A DNA stretch of 64,000 nt from Cyanophora paradoxa. Lineage: Eukaryota; Glaucocystophyceae; Cyanophorales; Cyanophoraceae. The notes below the pieces were generated by a model. It saw only the letters and a program-made list of their open reading frames with translations. It was not told the origin of the DNA and searched no databases. Location of the stretch: contig QPMI01000647.1 of the NCBI GenBank assembly GCA_004431415.1, positions 1-64,000 on the forward strand, read 5' to 3'. Shown here piece by piece: positions 41,330-54,200 of the stretch; positions within the stretch are counted from its first letter, which is position 1; every line of letters begins with the position of its first letter. The position numbers and the translations under genes are program-made.

Positions 41330-42106
41330 TGACTCATATGAGGCAGCGATTGGGGCGGGGGCGCACGGGTGCGGCCGCGGCGGCGCGGCGGCGCGGTCAT
41401 GCATATGAAACTAGTGCGCTGGGGTCGGCGCCCGGGCGCGGCGCGGCCGCGGGGGTTGTAGAGCGTTCCGAGTGCGTGCTGCCGCCGGGCGCTCTCGAAG
41501 GTGCAAGGAATCCGCACCCCACCTGCCAGCCTGCGCGGAATCGCGTCGAGTCGGGCTGAAAGCATGCGAGTTGGCGTTCTTACATCGGCGTAAGCTTCCT
41601 GTGATGTAGAGCGGGGAGCTGTGCCGATCCTGGGCCCGGATGAGCAAACTTCTCCCGAGGTCGGCGCAGCTGGAGAACGCAAAGGGAGCTCGCGGGGACC
41701 GATCCAGCGCACAAAGCATTCCGCGTAGCTCTCGGTACGCTGCTAAGCGCAAGCGGACTGCTGCGATGCTGCACTGAATCTGAGCGACGTCGACTTCTCG
41801 CGTGGTCGGACGTGCGGACCATCCAGGGCGTCAAGCATCCCTCGTAGCTCTCGGTACGCTGCTGAGCGCGAGCGGCCTGCAGCGATGCCGCGCGCGCTCA
41901 TCTGGCCATGTCATCTGCGGTAGGTCTTCGAGCCTGGGGTACCGGTTTCGACCGGGCTTTTCGCGGTGCAGCGCCCACAGCCAGGGCCACACTGTGAGTG
42001 ACAGGCGAGCGAAGCGTGCAGAATCGCGACCGCGTGCAGCTCGTACGCGTGCAGGTCGACTGCGAGAGCGGGTCGCGGACTCGCGCGCGGGTACCGGTGG
42101 ACTTCT
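41330..42106. other. Intergenic DNA with an imperfect direct repeat
   Basis: No gene is seen. An imperfect ~50-bp repeat with core TAGCTCTCGGTACGCTGCT begins at about 41,725 and again at about 41,846. Confidence 0.5.
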
Positions 42107-43433
42107 CAAAAAAATTCGAAATTTTTTTTTGAGAGACTACGGTGGGGCGAACCCCCCGTAGGTAGTGATATTAAAGACAACAAAGCAATCACAAATCAAA
42201 GATACAGTAAACTAGCACAAAATATATACAGAATCAAGAGGGATCACGAGAAAGGACACGATCAGAAGAACGCAAAAGATAAGGAGAACGAGCACGAGGA
42301 GAAGGAGTAGAAGAGCTCAAGGGCGTCGATGCAGAAGTACTAGTCACACTAGAACGACGAGGAGCACGGGGACGCAGCAAATAAGGAGAACGAGCACGAG
42401 GAACTACAGTCGAAGACGAAGATCTAGACGAAGACGACAAGACAGAGCTAACAGCAGAACTAGAAGACGTAGTCGCAGGAGGCAAAGGCGGTAGAACAGT
42501 AGGAGAGGCGAAACGTAGGACACCACTAGAGGGGAAAGTCGAAGCTGGCGGAGTGTCTAAACGGAATCGAGATTGTAGAGTTGGTAAAACAATGGACGGC
42601 TGAAGACTAATCTGAGGAACTGGGACGACACGAGGAAAGGGGCAGAGCTCGGGTGCAGACTCGGAATCGGCAGTATAAGAGGAGGGGCGAAACGCAAGCC
42701 AGTAGTGACAGGGAAGGCAGACGATGGGGCTGAACCAGGCGGGAGAGGCAAATATAGCGAAGTAGAAGAGAGAGAAGGGTACACACGAGGAACGTCACCA
42801 TACACAAAATACTCGCTGCCAAAAACTATACGGTCTGACGGTCGCTGAAGATAAAGAGGCGGAACTGCCTGAGGGCTAACAGTGAGAGATGGAGGAGGAA
42901 GAGGCAGAGCTAACGACAAAGGGAACGGAATCAAAGGTACAGGGAAGGCATGGAATACACGAGGAACTGGAAGGTGGAGGGGCCAGTGCTCCTAACTAAC
43001 ATCGATGAAGCATCTGATGGAGGTGACGGCAAAACAACTGAGGGTAAACTAAGTTGAGGTGAAGCGAAGATTGATACAAGACTATCATGAATCAAAGGGG
43101 GCCATGCAGGAACCGGCGGGCGAGGTGGATCTGGCGGGACAGCCAGAGGGAAGCCGAAGGTACAGGAGAGGAAAGCCGCAGGCGCCGAGACACATGGACA
43201 GGGGACGGATCGGCATCGGGAGGCAAGGTTGAATTCGACGGAGACCGGGGGCGGCGGATTCGTGAAACGGAAGGTATCAGAGAAGGACTAGGGGGGGGCA
43301 GGGAAGTACGGAGCCGCTGAGCAGGTGGCGACGGTGAGGGTGCAGGGGAGCGAATCCGTCGCAAAGTCGGAACAGGCATAATGCCGGCCGGCGGCAGGAA
43401 TATGTATGCACTCTGTACCCGTCTAATGATCAA
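42107..43433 (-). other. Ser/Pro-rich degenerate coding relic, possible retroelement
   Basis: Minus-strand frames across about 1.2 kb encode Ser/Pro-rich, low-complexity protein ('RARSPYLLRPRAPRRSS', 'VPRVYPSLSSTSLYLPLPPG') with several breaks. Composition (A-rich on the plus strand) differs from both neighbours. At the downstream end lies an A/T hairpin, TCTCAAAAAAATTCGAA followed by an extended T run and GAGA (42,109-42,137). The pattern resembles a linker or gag-like region of a retrotransposon, but no catalytic domain is present to prove it. Confidence 0.3.
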
Positions 43434-43969
43434 GCCGATTCATGCACACAATTTGCAACACCGGTTGAACAACACCGTGCAATTGCAAGCTTAAGCTCGC
43501 CACGGGCGTCATCCGATTCTGCTCGACATCTGATTTTGATCATGAAGCGTCTCCCGAAGGTGAGATCCAGACGTGAGCGAAGCGAAGCCGCGAGCCCGCG
43601 CGAGGGAGTCGCCGGGAACGCTCTCCGCTTGGCTGATCGTGCCCTCCGCTTCAATGCCAGGTCGCGACGATGCGGGAAATCCCGGAACGAGTCGCAGGGC
43701 AGCCATCTCTCCAGCTCAGCGCGGTATTTGAAAGCTCGCATTTGGCGGATTCCTGCGCACTCCCTCATGAATCGTGCAGCCGATTACAAGCTCGAGGCCG
43801 GACGTGCCGCGCTCGTCGTCAGCCGACGGCCTAGGCGGCGCCGACGATAGCGCTAGCGATGGTTCGTCGCCCCGGCCCGCACCTCGCGAGCGATCCCCGG
43901 CCCTATAACTACGTATACGTATTCGCCTTCTCATATATATTGGACGCTCCGGATCTGCCGGCGCAGCAC

Positions 43970-46900
43970 GCTCTGACCAGCTTGATCGGGACTATCGCGA
44001 GCTCGATCGCGAGTCGAGCAAACGGAGGCAGCGGAAGCGGAAGCGTGGAGGGTACGTGGATGAGGATCCGGAGCTGGACGATACGAACGCGGATGAGTCG
44101 GGCAGCGAGACGGAGGACGAGGAGGAGGGCGGCTCGAGCTCCTCCGCCGAATCCGACTCCTCCGCCCCCAAGAAGCGCGCCCGCGGCCGCGGCTCGGGCT
44201 CGGGCGGGGCCCCTACCCCCAAGCCGCCCAAGGTCCACATCCGATCCGCCAAGCTCCCCCACGGCTGCGCTTGGGGCCGGTGCGCCGCACACCCCGGCCC
44301 CCCGCCCCGCTCCCTACTCCGCCTGCTCCCGCCCCCGCCCCCGCCCCCGCCCCCGGGGGCCCCGCTGAGCCCCTCTCAGCGCGCCCTTCGCGAGGCCGAC
44401 GCAGTTAAATACTCTGATGAACGAGGCTGTGCGTTTCGCGGCCGCGGGTCCACGCCGCTTTGATCCGCGGCCCGTGACCCTAAGCCTGCGCCCCACCCGC
44501 AGAACCGCGTGGCGGCTTGGGACTACTACGGCATCGTCAGAAAGCACGCGCCCTTCGCGAGGGAGGTCTACGGCGAGGTCCTCTCGCCCTTCGTCCGCAT
44601 CGTGCGTCCGAGCCCGCCGCCGCGCGTTGCTGTCCGCCCACGGCGCCGCCGGCAGATCATCAAGGAGCTCAGGCTGACGAAGGACGACGTCTTCCTCGAC
44701 GTCGGCTGCGGCTGGGGCAACGTCGTCTTTCAGGTTCGGCCGTACCCGTCTGGCCACGACTCGCTTTGCTCTGACACGGCGCGCAGGTGGCGGCGCTGGT
44801 GGGCTGCCGCGCGGTCGGCGTCGAGGTCCGAAAGGATCTCCACGAAGCCTCCATGACCGTCCTCCCCCACTTCGAAAGGGCACGCCGCCCCGCCCCGCCC
44901 CGCCCCGCCCCAGCCACGGCCTGCCCTAGCCTGTCAAGCCCCCTCCACTTTATTATTACTGCAACCTCGCCTCTAGATCTGAGTCTGCTGCTGCTGCTTA
45001 AGCTTATCGCCCCCGAAACGCAGCTGATGAAGGAGAACGGGATCAAGGCGGGCCAGTGCGAGTTCCACTGCGGAGACGCCGGCGCCGGAGACTGGTCATT
45101 CGAGAGGCACGCACGTCCGGCCCCTGATCATGAGCCTCCGCTGTTCCCGTCCTGGGCCTTGAGAATTAAGAAGAATTAATTATGAAGCCCTAGGCCTGCG
45201 CCCCCGCGAGCTCCGCCCTCCCCTCCGAGGCTCGCGCTCAGCCTGGCAGCAATGACGCCGGCGCCGTGGCCAGGTTCAATAAGATCTTCATGAATAACTC
45301 ATTCTTCGATTTTGCTGAGGATACTTCTCAACAACTCCTCGATCGGTTCAAGGCGACCCTGTCTGCCGGCAGCGTGGTATACAAATGAATTCGCACACAC
45401 CAAGACAAATGGCTAGGGATATGACTGCAGTGTCCATCTGTGTCAAGTCGAGAGATGAGCCTACGGGAACAAGCCTTTCGGACATCGGACCGGGTGGAGC
45501 TATTGTACTGGAGAAAGGGGCCTATACCTGCCTAGAAGCACTGCCTACACCTGCCTAGAGAGCCGAAGCAGAGCAGAGCTACTATAACCCCCCTCAGGAC
45601 AAGGGCGCCTACAGAGAGGACCGATGTATAAGCGAGGATGAGGTCGAAGCGGCTGAGCCTGAACTATAGCCCTCAATTTGGCAGGGAAGAAGCGCACTAA
45701 GAGAGCAAGGCCGACTAACCCCAGGGAGGGCCGGAAACCGGAGCCCGTGAGAGCCCGGGTGAAAACCGGCGGGCGCACAGCATCGCCGGCCGCAGCCGGC
45801 GACCTGTGCTCCTCGGCCGAGAGATACCTCCTCCAGCTGGCGCGCGCGCGCGCGGAGTCCGCTGCGGCGGGGGTTGGGAGGCCCCGGGCCGCCCGAGTGC
45901 TCAGAAGCACGTCGCCTCGCCAGGAATCCAAGCATCTGTGCGGCCGCGACGCCCACGGCCGCGACGCGGGCGTGCACTCACACGACCGACGATCATCTGC
46001 GCGGGCGCAGCGCAGGTCGCCGGCCCCATAGCCGCGGGCGGCCGATCGCTGCCGCAGAGAAGTGCTTGGGCTGAACGAGAGAGCAGCTGCTGAAGCCGCC
46101 GCTGGTGTCCGCTGGAGTAGCTCGCCGAACCGACCCACGGAGCGGATTCCTAACGGACGCGCGGCTAACCAGCTAGAGGAGGGCTAAAGGCACCGCCGAG
46201 GCGATTCGCGGCAGCCGGAGAGGCGCCCAGCGGGCAGGAGCCCGCTACCTACTTTCTCTCCAGGTCGGGGTACGCGAATCGCCGGCAGCGTGGTATCCCC
46301 CCCGCGCCCTCTTTTTATGGTGGTTATTGCTGTCGCCCCAGCCTTCGATCTCTCCGCGACCTTTAACTCTGCTTTAATCTCGCGGCTCGCAGCTCCTCAC
46401 GCTCCGCCACCTCGGCACGAAGTACAAGCCCCACTCCGGCTACTTCGTGCGGCTCGCTTGCGCATCGCCTCGCCCACCGGCGCCGCGGCCGGCGCCGCGG
46501 CCGCAGCTGAATCAGGTCCTCCCGCAGGCGGACTCGCCGCTTCAGATTTTCCGCTGGCCCTTCCGCCACTTCCGCGCGCAGGAGGACGTCGCCGTTGTCA
46601 GCTGGACCACCAAGAGGGTGGTGAGCGCGGCTGTACATGTCTCACACGCTCCGCGCTTGCTCCGTATTAATATTAATATTAGTGCACCCCACTCATGATC
46701 ATGATCGACGTGCATTAATATTGCTTACAGGATGGCTTCGTGTATGTCGTGGATCGCAATTGGAAGCAGGCCGGCGCGGGCTCCGCCAAACCAGCGACGT
46801 CGCGATCGACCGGCCGGCGCCGGCGCCCCGGCAAACAACCGGCCAACCCGGCCGAAACTGAGGAAGCGGCAGCGCTAGCCCTGGCCGACGAACGCGTACT

Positions 46901-47027
46901 GCCAGCCGAAGAAGCAGAGGGCCCGGTCAACCAAGCCGATCAAGCCGCGGCCGGTAATTATAATGGGAAACCGGCTGGTAACAACAAAGACACCATCGAG
47001 GTGCGATATAACTCGCGATCGTCTTAA
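43970..47027 (+). CDS. DOT1-like histone-lysine methyltransferase (spliced)
   Basis: DOT1 enzymes methylate Lys79 of histone H3 with S-adenosylmethionine. Exons on the plus strand give: a basic/acidic N-terminus ('KRRQRKRKRGGYVDEDPELDD', then Ser/Glu-rich); 'AAWDYYGIVRKHAPFAREVYG' (44,508-44,590); the SAM-binding motif 'DDVFLDVGCGWGNVVFQ' (44,680-44,732); 'VAALVGCRAVGVEVRKDLHEAS' (44,787-44,855); 'KENGIKAGQCEFHCGD' (45,030-45,080); 'NKIFMNNSFFDFAEDTSQQLLDRFKATLS' (45,280-45,370, here as one exon with the Asn-Asn-Ser-Phe substrate motif); 'LGTKYKPHSGYFVRL' (46,410-46,455); 'QEDVAVVSWTTKRV' (46,578-46,620); and 'DGFVYVVDRNWK' (46,730-46,767). Order and motifs fit the DOT1 fold. The start is uncertain. 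Some donors look like GC rather than GT. Confidence 0.75.
45365..46296. mobile_element. 900-bp insertion with 16-bp target duplication in a DOT1 intron
   Basis: GCCGGCAGCGTGGTAT occurs at 45,365-45,380 and again at 46,281-46,296, enclosing exactly 900 bp. Removing one copy and the insert leaves a normal exon-donor junction (AGCGTG|GTATCC). The insert has no long inverted ends and no recognised gene; it starts ACAAATGAATTCGC and ends GGGGTACGCGAATC. A 16-bp duplication suggests target-primed insertion (SINE/LINE-like), but no tail is seen. Because the duplicated segment includes the donor GT, splicing may survive. Confidence 0.7.
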
Positions 47028-47059
47028 GATCATTGATGCTGATTATCCTGTGACGGCAG

Positions 47060-48171
47060 GATCCGGAGGAGCTCGAGCCTTTCCACTTGAGCGCCGGCCC
47101 CCGCGCGCCTTCTGAAGCAGGAGCGCTGGACGATATCGATGTCGACCAAGGCGTCAATTTCGCGTGCGCTGTATTTCGCAGCAATTTCCGCTGCGCTCCG
47201 TCCCGAAATTAACGATCGCGAGCTTGCGCTCGTGGGCTGCAGGCTGCAGGCGGGTCCACATGCAGCTGCTCCCGCTGCAGCAGAGGCCGCTGGATCTGGA
47301 GCTCATGGGCCGTGCGTCCTGGAACTTGAAATTTGAATTTAAATTCAAATGATTCGCGCTGTGATTCTGATTCGAATTCGCTTGCAATGGCGTTCTCTGG
47401 TATACATACAGGCCTCATGATTATGATCAGCTGCCCCCTCCTTTTGATCCGCCGACTGCGCCTGCACCCGCTGCAGCCCCATGGCCAGCGCTAGCTCCAG
47501 CTCCAGCTGCGGCCGCGGCCCCGTGCGTCCTTGCAGAACTTCTGCGCTGTATATATATCCAAAGCATTCAGTGGCTAAATTTAACTTTTTCGTGGATCTG
47601 CATCCAGAGCGGCGGGCGCCGACGTGCTGTCCCTGGGGCACGAGGGGTTCTGGGCCCACCTCCAGACCACGCTCCTCGCCAAGCGGAGGCTGCCCGACGA
47701 GTCCGCCCCTTTTCCGCTCCGCTTTATCGGACATCGATTTAATTCGGTTCATGTTTTCCTGCCCGCAGAGACGCGGAGGTCCTCCGGGGCCTCCAGCTGC
47801 GCGCAGAGAACCTCCTCCGCATCCCGACCGACGTCATGTGCAAGCTCGTCAAGAACGCTACGAAGAAGCCCCTCTCGGAGGGCCTCTGGCTCCTCTTCGC
47901 GCTGGACTGGGAGGAGACCGCCGAGGAGTTTTACAAGGAGGGCCTCAAATGGTGCGTCGACGTCCGTTCACTCTCATATATAATTAGAAGTGCTTCCTAC
48001 TTGTATAATTTGAATCTGCGAATTAAAGATTCGCCTTGATTCAGGTACGCGGCGAACGGGCGGGAGGACAAGGCGGTCAGTCTGCGGGACCTGTGGAGCA
48101 AGCGTGGAGATCCAAAGCATAATGCAGATCTAGACAAGCTTTTGAGTGCTTTGGAATCTGTAAAGCGGTGA
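47060..48171 (+). CDS. Spliced host exons, possibly the DOT1 gene's 3' part or a separate gene
   Basis: Exon-like pieces are 'EELEPFHLSAGPRAPSEAGA' (about 47,065-47,120), 'GADVLSLGHEGFWAHLQTTLLAKRR' (47,615-47,690), 'ENLLRIPTDVMCKLVKNATK' with 'GLWLLFALDWEETAEEFYKEGLKW' (47,808-47,951), and, after an intron with a GT at 47,952, 'GREDKAVSLRDLWSKRGDPK' ending in the stop at 48,169-48,171. It is an alpha-helical acidic protein. No family is recognised. Strand and closeness allow it to be the C-terminal extension of the methyltransferase. Confidence 0.4.
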
Positions 48172-48288
48172 CCTTTCCCCCCTTCTCTCCAATTTCAGAG
48201 CTGCTCCACCGTGCGTTGCATTCGAACGCGATATCGATTGCTTGCACTGGAATCGAACGTTAACATGTACATCGATTTCGGGGAGGGG

Positions 48289-51200
48289 CTACGGGGGAGG
48301 CGGGGCCGAGGCGGCGCCGGAGCGGTCGCGGGCGGCGCGGCGGGCGCCGAGGAAGCGGGCGGCCGGCGGGGCGAGGGCGGCGAGGGTGCGCGCCGCGCGG
48401 CCGGCGGCGCGGAGGGCGTCGGGGTCGCCCCACGCGCCCTGCGCGGCCCGCACGGCCGCGATCGAGGCGCGCATGAGGACGCGCAGCTCGGGCGCGAACG
48501 GCTGCCGCGCCGCCGCGTACGGCTTGACGGCTCCCTCCATCTGCGCGCACTCCTTGACCCACTTGCCCCGCACCGCCTCCGGCAGCGCCACCGCGTCAGG
48601 GGGCGCCCCCGGCGCCAGCGCCGCCGCCGCGCGGGCCCCGACGTCCGCGCAGATCTCCCGCAGCCGGTGCTCCAGCCGCTGGATCGCCAGCAGCTGCGGC
48701 GGCGGCGCGTAAGCCGCAGACGCGGGCGCGCGAACGGAATGAGGGGGGTACCTGGACGAGGCAGCGGGCGTCGACGGAGAGGCGCGAGACGCGGCCCGTG
48801 GCGACGAGGGGCCGCCCGTCCCCCGTCTGGTCCACGAGGCTGAGGGACCAGTCCCAGCTCTCGCACGCCTGCAGAGCGGCGTACTCCTCCGCACCCTACA
48901 ACAAGAAAAGGTGAGCGGGGGGGTACGCGGAAGATGAGAGGGGGGATACCTCGATCCAGAAGGCGGCGAAGGCGTCGCCGTCGGGTCCGAAGGTGACGGC
49001 GCGGGCGCGCTTGACGCGGGAGCCTGCCGGCTGGCCCCCGACGGGGAACGGCAGCTTCAGCTCCGCGTCGCAGTACCGCGCCGCCAGCCCCGCGTCCGCA
49101 GCGATCTGCGGGGGTACTCTGTTAGGGGACGGGGGCACACAGCGGAGCAAGCGTGGCGGAGGGCGCACGGTCGCGAGGGCAACCTCGAGGGTCTCCTCGC
49201 TCGAGTCTGGCGGGGGAGGGAATCGGCATGGGGTACCGAATCGTGAGGGGCGGGGGTACCGCCGGTGGGCAGGGCGACGTAGGCGCCGAGGCGCGCGGGG
49301 CCGCAGATGTCGTCCTGCACAGTCTCGAGGAAGACCCGGTCCTGGGGTACGCGATCAAAAAGGTTCCGCGGGGGGTACGGGATCGGGTGGGGGAGCGCAC
49401 GGCCTCGACGGGGGCGATGATGTGGAAGGAGAGGGGGGCAGCTGCGGGATGAGCTGCGGGGCGTCAGGCGCGCCGAGAAGAAAGGGCCCCCGCGGGATTC
49501 GAGCCCGGGCGCACGGAGACGAGGGCCTCGAGGCGCGGCTCGAAGTGCTCGGGCGCCAGACGCCGCCCGTCCGAGAGCAGCACCTGGAGGGGGTGAAAGT
49601 TAGGGGGGTACGGGGCGGGGTTGAGAGGGGAGGGGGTACCAGGACGCAGCGGGCGCCGGCAACGATGTCCTCAGGCGTGAGGCTCGCGGCGAAGGTCCGC
49701 AGCGCGTCCGCAAAGGCGTACATCTGCGTTGGGGGGGTGCAGTAAAGAGCAGATTCGGCGGCGGAGCAGCCGGGCCCGGGGCGGGGGCCCACCGCGACGG
49801 CGTGGGGGCAGCCGTCCTCGTCGGCGCCTTCGAAGCCGCGGGCCCAGCCGCGCTCGACGCCGAGCGCCGGGTCCGCCCCCAGCGTCATCTGAGGCACGGG
49901 GACGCTCATCTGAGGCGACGAGAGAGAGGGGGGTACGGGCGCGCTCACCTCGCTGGCCCTGCGGGGGGTACAGATGAAGACGTCGGGCTCGAGGCCGCGG
50001 GCGCCCCCGGCGAAGCGGAGGAGGGATACGGTGGCGGCCTTGAGCGAGTCCAGGGGGGTACAGACGGCCGCGAGGAGCAGCGTGCGCGGCGGGCGCGCCG
50101 CCGCGTCGGCGCGCTGCAGCGCCGCGCAGAGGAGCGCCCGCTGCATCGCCGAGGCGTGGGGGCCCGAGCCCGACTGGACCAGCGCCAGGCTCGCCCCCAG
50201 CGGCTGCCGCAGCGCCGGCGTCGACCGCCCCGCCCGCTCTGCCGCCGCCTCAGAGGGGGGCGGGGGGCGGGGGCGGGAGGCGGGGAGGGTCGGACCGCGG
50301 GCGACGGTCCAGCAGAGGGGGCTCCCCTGCACCGCCTCCCCGTTGACCTGCGCCCGTCCAAGACCCCCTCTCAGGAGCCAGCACAAGGGGGGGAGAAGAA
50401 GACGGGGGTACTAGCGCACGGCGACGTGGAGGGCGTAGTCGCCGGGCAGCTGCGGCCGGAAGCCCACCTCGAAGCTGCGGCGAGGCGAGGCGAGACGCTG
50501 AGACGGGGGGGGGGGGAGGGCGGGGGGTATGGGGCGCACGTCCCCTCGCCGCCGTCCTTGACCTCGCAGAAGCAGCGCGCGGGGCCCACCACCTCGGCGT
50601 GCACCGCGTCCTGGGGGGGGGGTACAGCGCTGGTTCAGAAGAGGTGGGGGTAGAGAATAAAAGGGGAAGCGGGGGGAGGGCTCGCCAGGACGTCGAGCGT
50701 CCGCGCCACGTTGCGATTCTTGTCCCGCGCCACGAACGACGCTGTGCAGCTGCGAACGAAGGCGTGAGAGGGGGTACGATAAAGGGGCGAGGAGGAGGGG
50801 AAGGAAAGAGGGTACCGGGGCCCGACGCCGAGGCCCTCGGTGGCTGAGACGGGTACGACGACGGGCCGCTCCGGCGGCGGCGCCAAGCGCTCGATGGATG
50901 TCTCCGCCCCCACCGCCCGCCCTGCCGCTTGGGTTTAGAGGGGAGGGGGAGGGGGAAGAGGCACGGGAGAAGGGGGTACGGGACGGACCGGGCTCAACGG
51001 TGAACTCGTACGGGGAGCCGGCGGGGCTGTACCCGTCGAACGTCACCGTCAGAGTGCAGTCGCACGCCTGCATCGCCGCGCCCGAGATCTGCGGCCGAGT
51101 GTTCGAATCCGGCCGGGAGCGATTCGAGGGGGTACAGCGCTCGCCTCGAAGACGACCTCGCCGGCCCACTCGCTGGGCCGCTCGACGATGGCGGGTGACG

Positions 51201-54200
51201 TCACGGCCGCCGCCGGCTCGAATCGCGCCGTGAGCTTCTTCCGGACCTCCTCGGGGGGTACCACGTCGTCCGGGGCCGAGCGGAGCTTGAAAAGCGCCGC
51301 GAATCGCTCGCCGGAGCGTACTGCGGGCTCGGCGGGGGGTACGAGCTGCACGGAGCGCGCCCCCTCCATGACCCGCCACGGCATCGGGGTACCCCGAATG
51401 CGGGCCCCGATACCCCTCGCGGACTGCCCGCCCTGCGTCGTCGTACCCCCCGCGCCCGCCTGCGCAGCGGATCGCCTGCCTGAATTTCTAAGAAAGGCTC
51501 AAACGGCGTACCCCGAGGACGGAGGCCATGATGGTGTAGTCCCCGGGTACGGGGGGTACGAACGAGAGCTCCAGGATGCCCCCGCCCGCGTCGCGCACCG
51601 ACATGGGGCCCCGCACCTGCCCCCGCCCCCTCAATCCACGTACCCCCAGACAGTAAAAAAGCAAGGGGGGTACGGCATCGGGCTGGTCGTTGTGGACGTA
51701 CTGCGCGGCGACGGGCGCCTCGCGGAGGGAGGCGGGGCCCCCGACGCACGCCTGCCCGTACCTGCATGCCGCGAGGACGCTCAAGACGGATCGAAAGTTC
51801 ACGAAACTTCTCCTTCGAAACTTCGCGGAAGAGGGAAACTTCGGCCGAAACTTCGTCCGAAACTTCGGACGCACCGGTCGCGGGCGCGGACGAGGACGAC
51901 AGAGCGGACGCCGGCGACGCCGTCCGCCGGCGCCTCCTGCCCCTCGTTCGGGTTCGCCTGCCGGGGAGGAAATCGGCTCAGATCAGATCACATCAGATCA
52001 GATCAGATCAGATCAGTTCCTATGATTGATTGTGGGGGCGCCTGCACGGCCTCGGATAGCTTGCCGGATCTCTTAGAATTCTAGCTTAGAAGGCCTAGTT
52101 CTTTTCGTGGATTTGAAGCATTATTCCTTAGGAGGGAACGCACGGCCTCGGAGAGCTTGAGGAATCTGTTAGAGTTCTAACTTGAAATTTAAAGCCTAGT
52201 TCTTTGCGAATTTGAAGCACAATTCCTTAGGAGGGCGCACGGCCTCGGAGAGCTTGGGGTCGATGGGCCCCGGAAGGACCGTCCACGCCAGCGAGCCGGC
52301 GGCGCCGGCCCCGGGCAAGCCCCCCGCCAGCCGCTCCGAGTCGTGGTACACCTGCCCGCCTCATCAGGGAAAAAAAGCAAAGGAAAGGAAGGGAAAGAAA
52401 GAATAGGTGCCTCGAGGGTGTAGCGGCCGGCCTTGACCGGCGTGAGCCGGACTTCGAAGTTGGCCTGGGGGGAGGAGGCGGAGGAAGAAGAAGGGCCGGC
52501 GAGGGCCCCCGCGCCGGCCGAAGAGGGCGCGGCGGCCACAATCTGAAACATACACCATAAGAGAAAGGTAAGAGGACAGACAAGGACGAAGGACTATACC
52601 TTCGCGCCGTCGACGCGCGAGGCGGCGCCGTCGGCCCCGAGGCACTGCACGATGGCCTTGAGCTTCGCGGGGTCGATTCCGGAGGGGCGCTCGTTCCCGA
52701 ATCGGTCCCGCAGGTCGATCCCCGCCGCGATCTGAGCGAACGGCCGTCTAAGTAAGCTACAAAAGTAAGAAGAAGGCGATAAGAAGGTGCGCGCCTCCTC
52801 GCCGCAGATGGCGAGGGGCGCGCTCGGGTCCTCCGAGGGCGGGGCCCCCGCGAGGAGCGAGGGCCCCGCCAGCTGGACGCGCCGCAGCCCCGACTTGGGC
52901 GCCGCCACGGGGCCTGGGCGAGGCGAAGAGGAATGAGGGGAAGAAGGAAGACATAAGGAAGGGATGAAGGTTAAGATAGTTAAGACAGTTAAGGTAGAAA
53001 GAGCCTCAATGCAGAGAACTACGAGAGAGACGGACCGGGGCGGACGGTGAAGGAGATGTCGGAGCCCTTGACGTGCGCCTCGCCCTGCGCCACCTTGATC
53101 GCGTAGCGGCCCGCCCTCTCCGGGTTGAACCTGAAGTAAGAAGAAGGAGAAGAAGTTAGGAGGAATTAAGTAAGGATGGGTGGGTGGGGAGGGGGGTACA
53201 GGAGGACGAAGAGGCCGGCGGCGGCGTCGAGGGCGCTGTGCGCGAGCTGCAGGGGCCCCTCGTCCGCCTCGGCGCCCTAAGGAAAACGGAAAGACAGAAG
53301 AGTTCAGAATTAAGAAAGGATAGAAAGTAAGGGGGGGGGGGTACGCGTGCCTGGCGGGAGGCGGTCGCGGTGAGGGTTTGGACGAAGTCGGAGGCCTCGG
53401 CGCCCTGCACGACGTTCCCCACCCCGTCCCGCACCTGGGGGAGGGAGGGGGGCAAGCGAGCGAGCGCAGAGGATGAGAAGGGCGGGGGAGGATAAGAGGC
53501 ATCAGCTGAAGGCGAATGAGCAGTTTGTGTGTGTTGTTTCGGATGAGCAGAAGGAAAAGATTAGAGGGAGCGTCCCGTAACATGGTTCGCGTTCGGGTCG
53601 CATAATAATAATAATAAGAAGGCGCGCGGCGCCTCCCTCAAGTGCGCTCGGGCACCTCGAGGCGGAGCTGGCTGGAGGAGCCGGCCTCGCAGATGACCGG
53701 GTCCATCGGCGTCAGCTGCGACTTCGCCGCGTTCGCCGCCCCTGCGCGCCGGTGTGAGAAGAGACAGAGCGCAGATCCGCGCTCTAGATGGCTCGTCGCG
53801 TCTCTTTAAGCTCGTCTACGAAGTCGCTCATTTCTATGAGATTCTTCTTCTATAAATGAACATTTCTATGAGATTCTTCTATAAACAAACATTTCTATGA
53901 GATTCTTCTATAAATTCTAGAGGGGAGGGAGCTCTAGAGCGCACCGGTGGCGACGTCGAGGGGGAGCGGGTGGGCGGCGCGGTCGGCCCCGTGGGCGACG
54001 TAGAGGACCCAGCGCCCCGGCGCCGGCGGCTCGAACTCCACCGCGTAGCTGCGCGGCGGCGAAGGCGGATGAGAGTCGGACGCGGGTTCGGACGCGGAAT
54101 CAGACGCTCGCTTGCTCGCGAGCGAGCCCTCTGTCTGTCTGTCTGTCTCCGGCCTCTTTTTGGGCGTTCTAGCATAGGGAAGCGCACCAGCCGCCGCCGA

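Noticed and set aside
45381-46280. ORFs inside the 900-bp insertion as transposase genes
   Set aside because: They are short and Arg/Ala-rich on both strands, with no catalytic motif.
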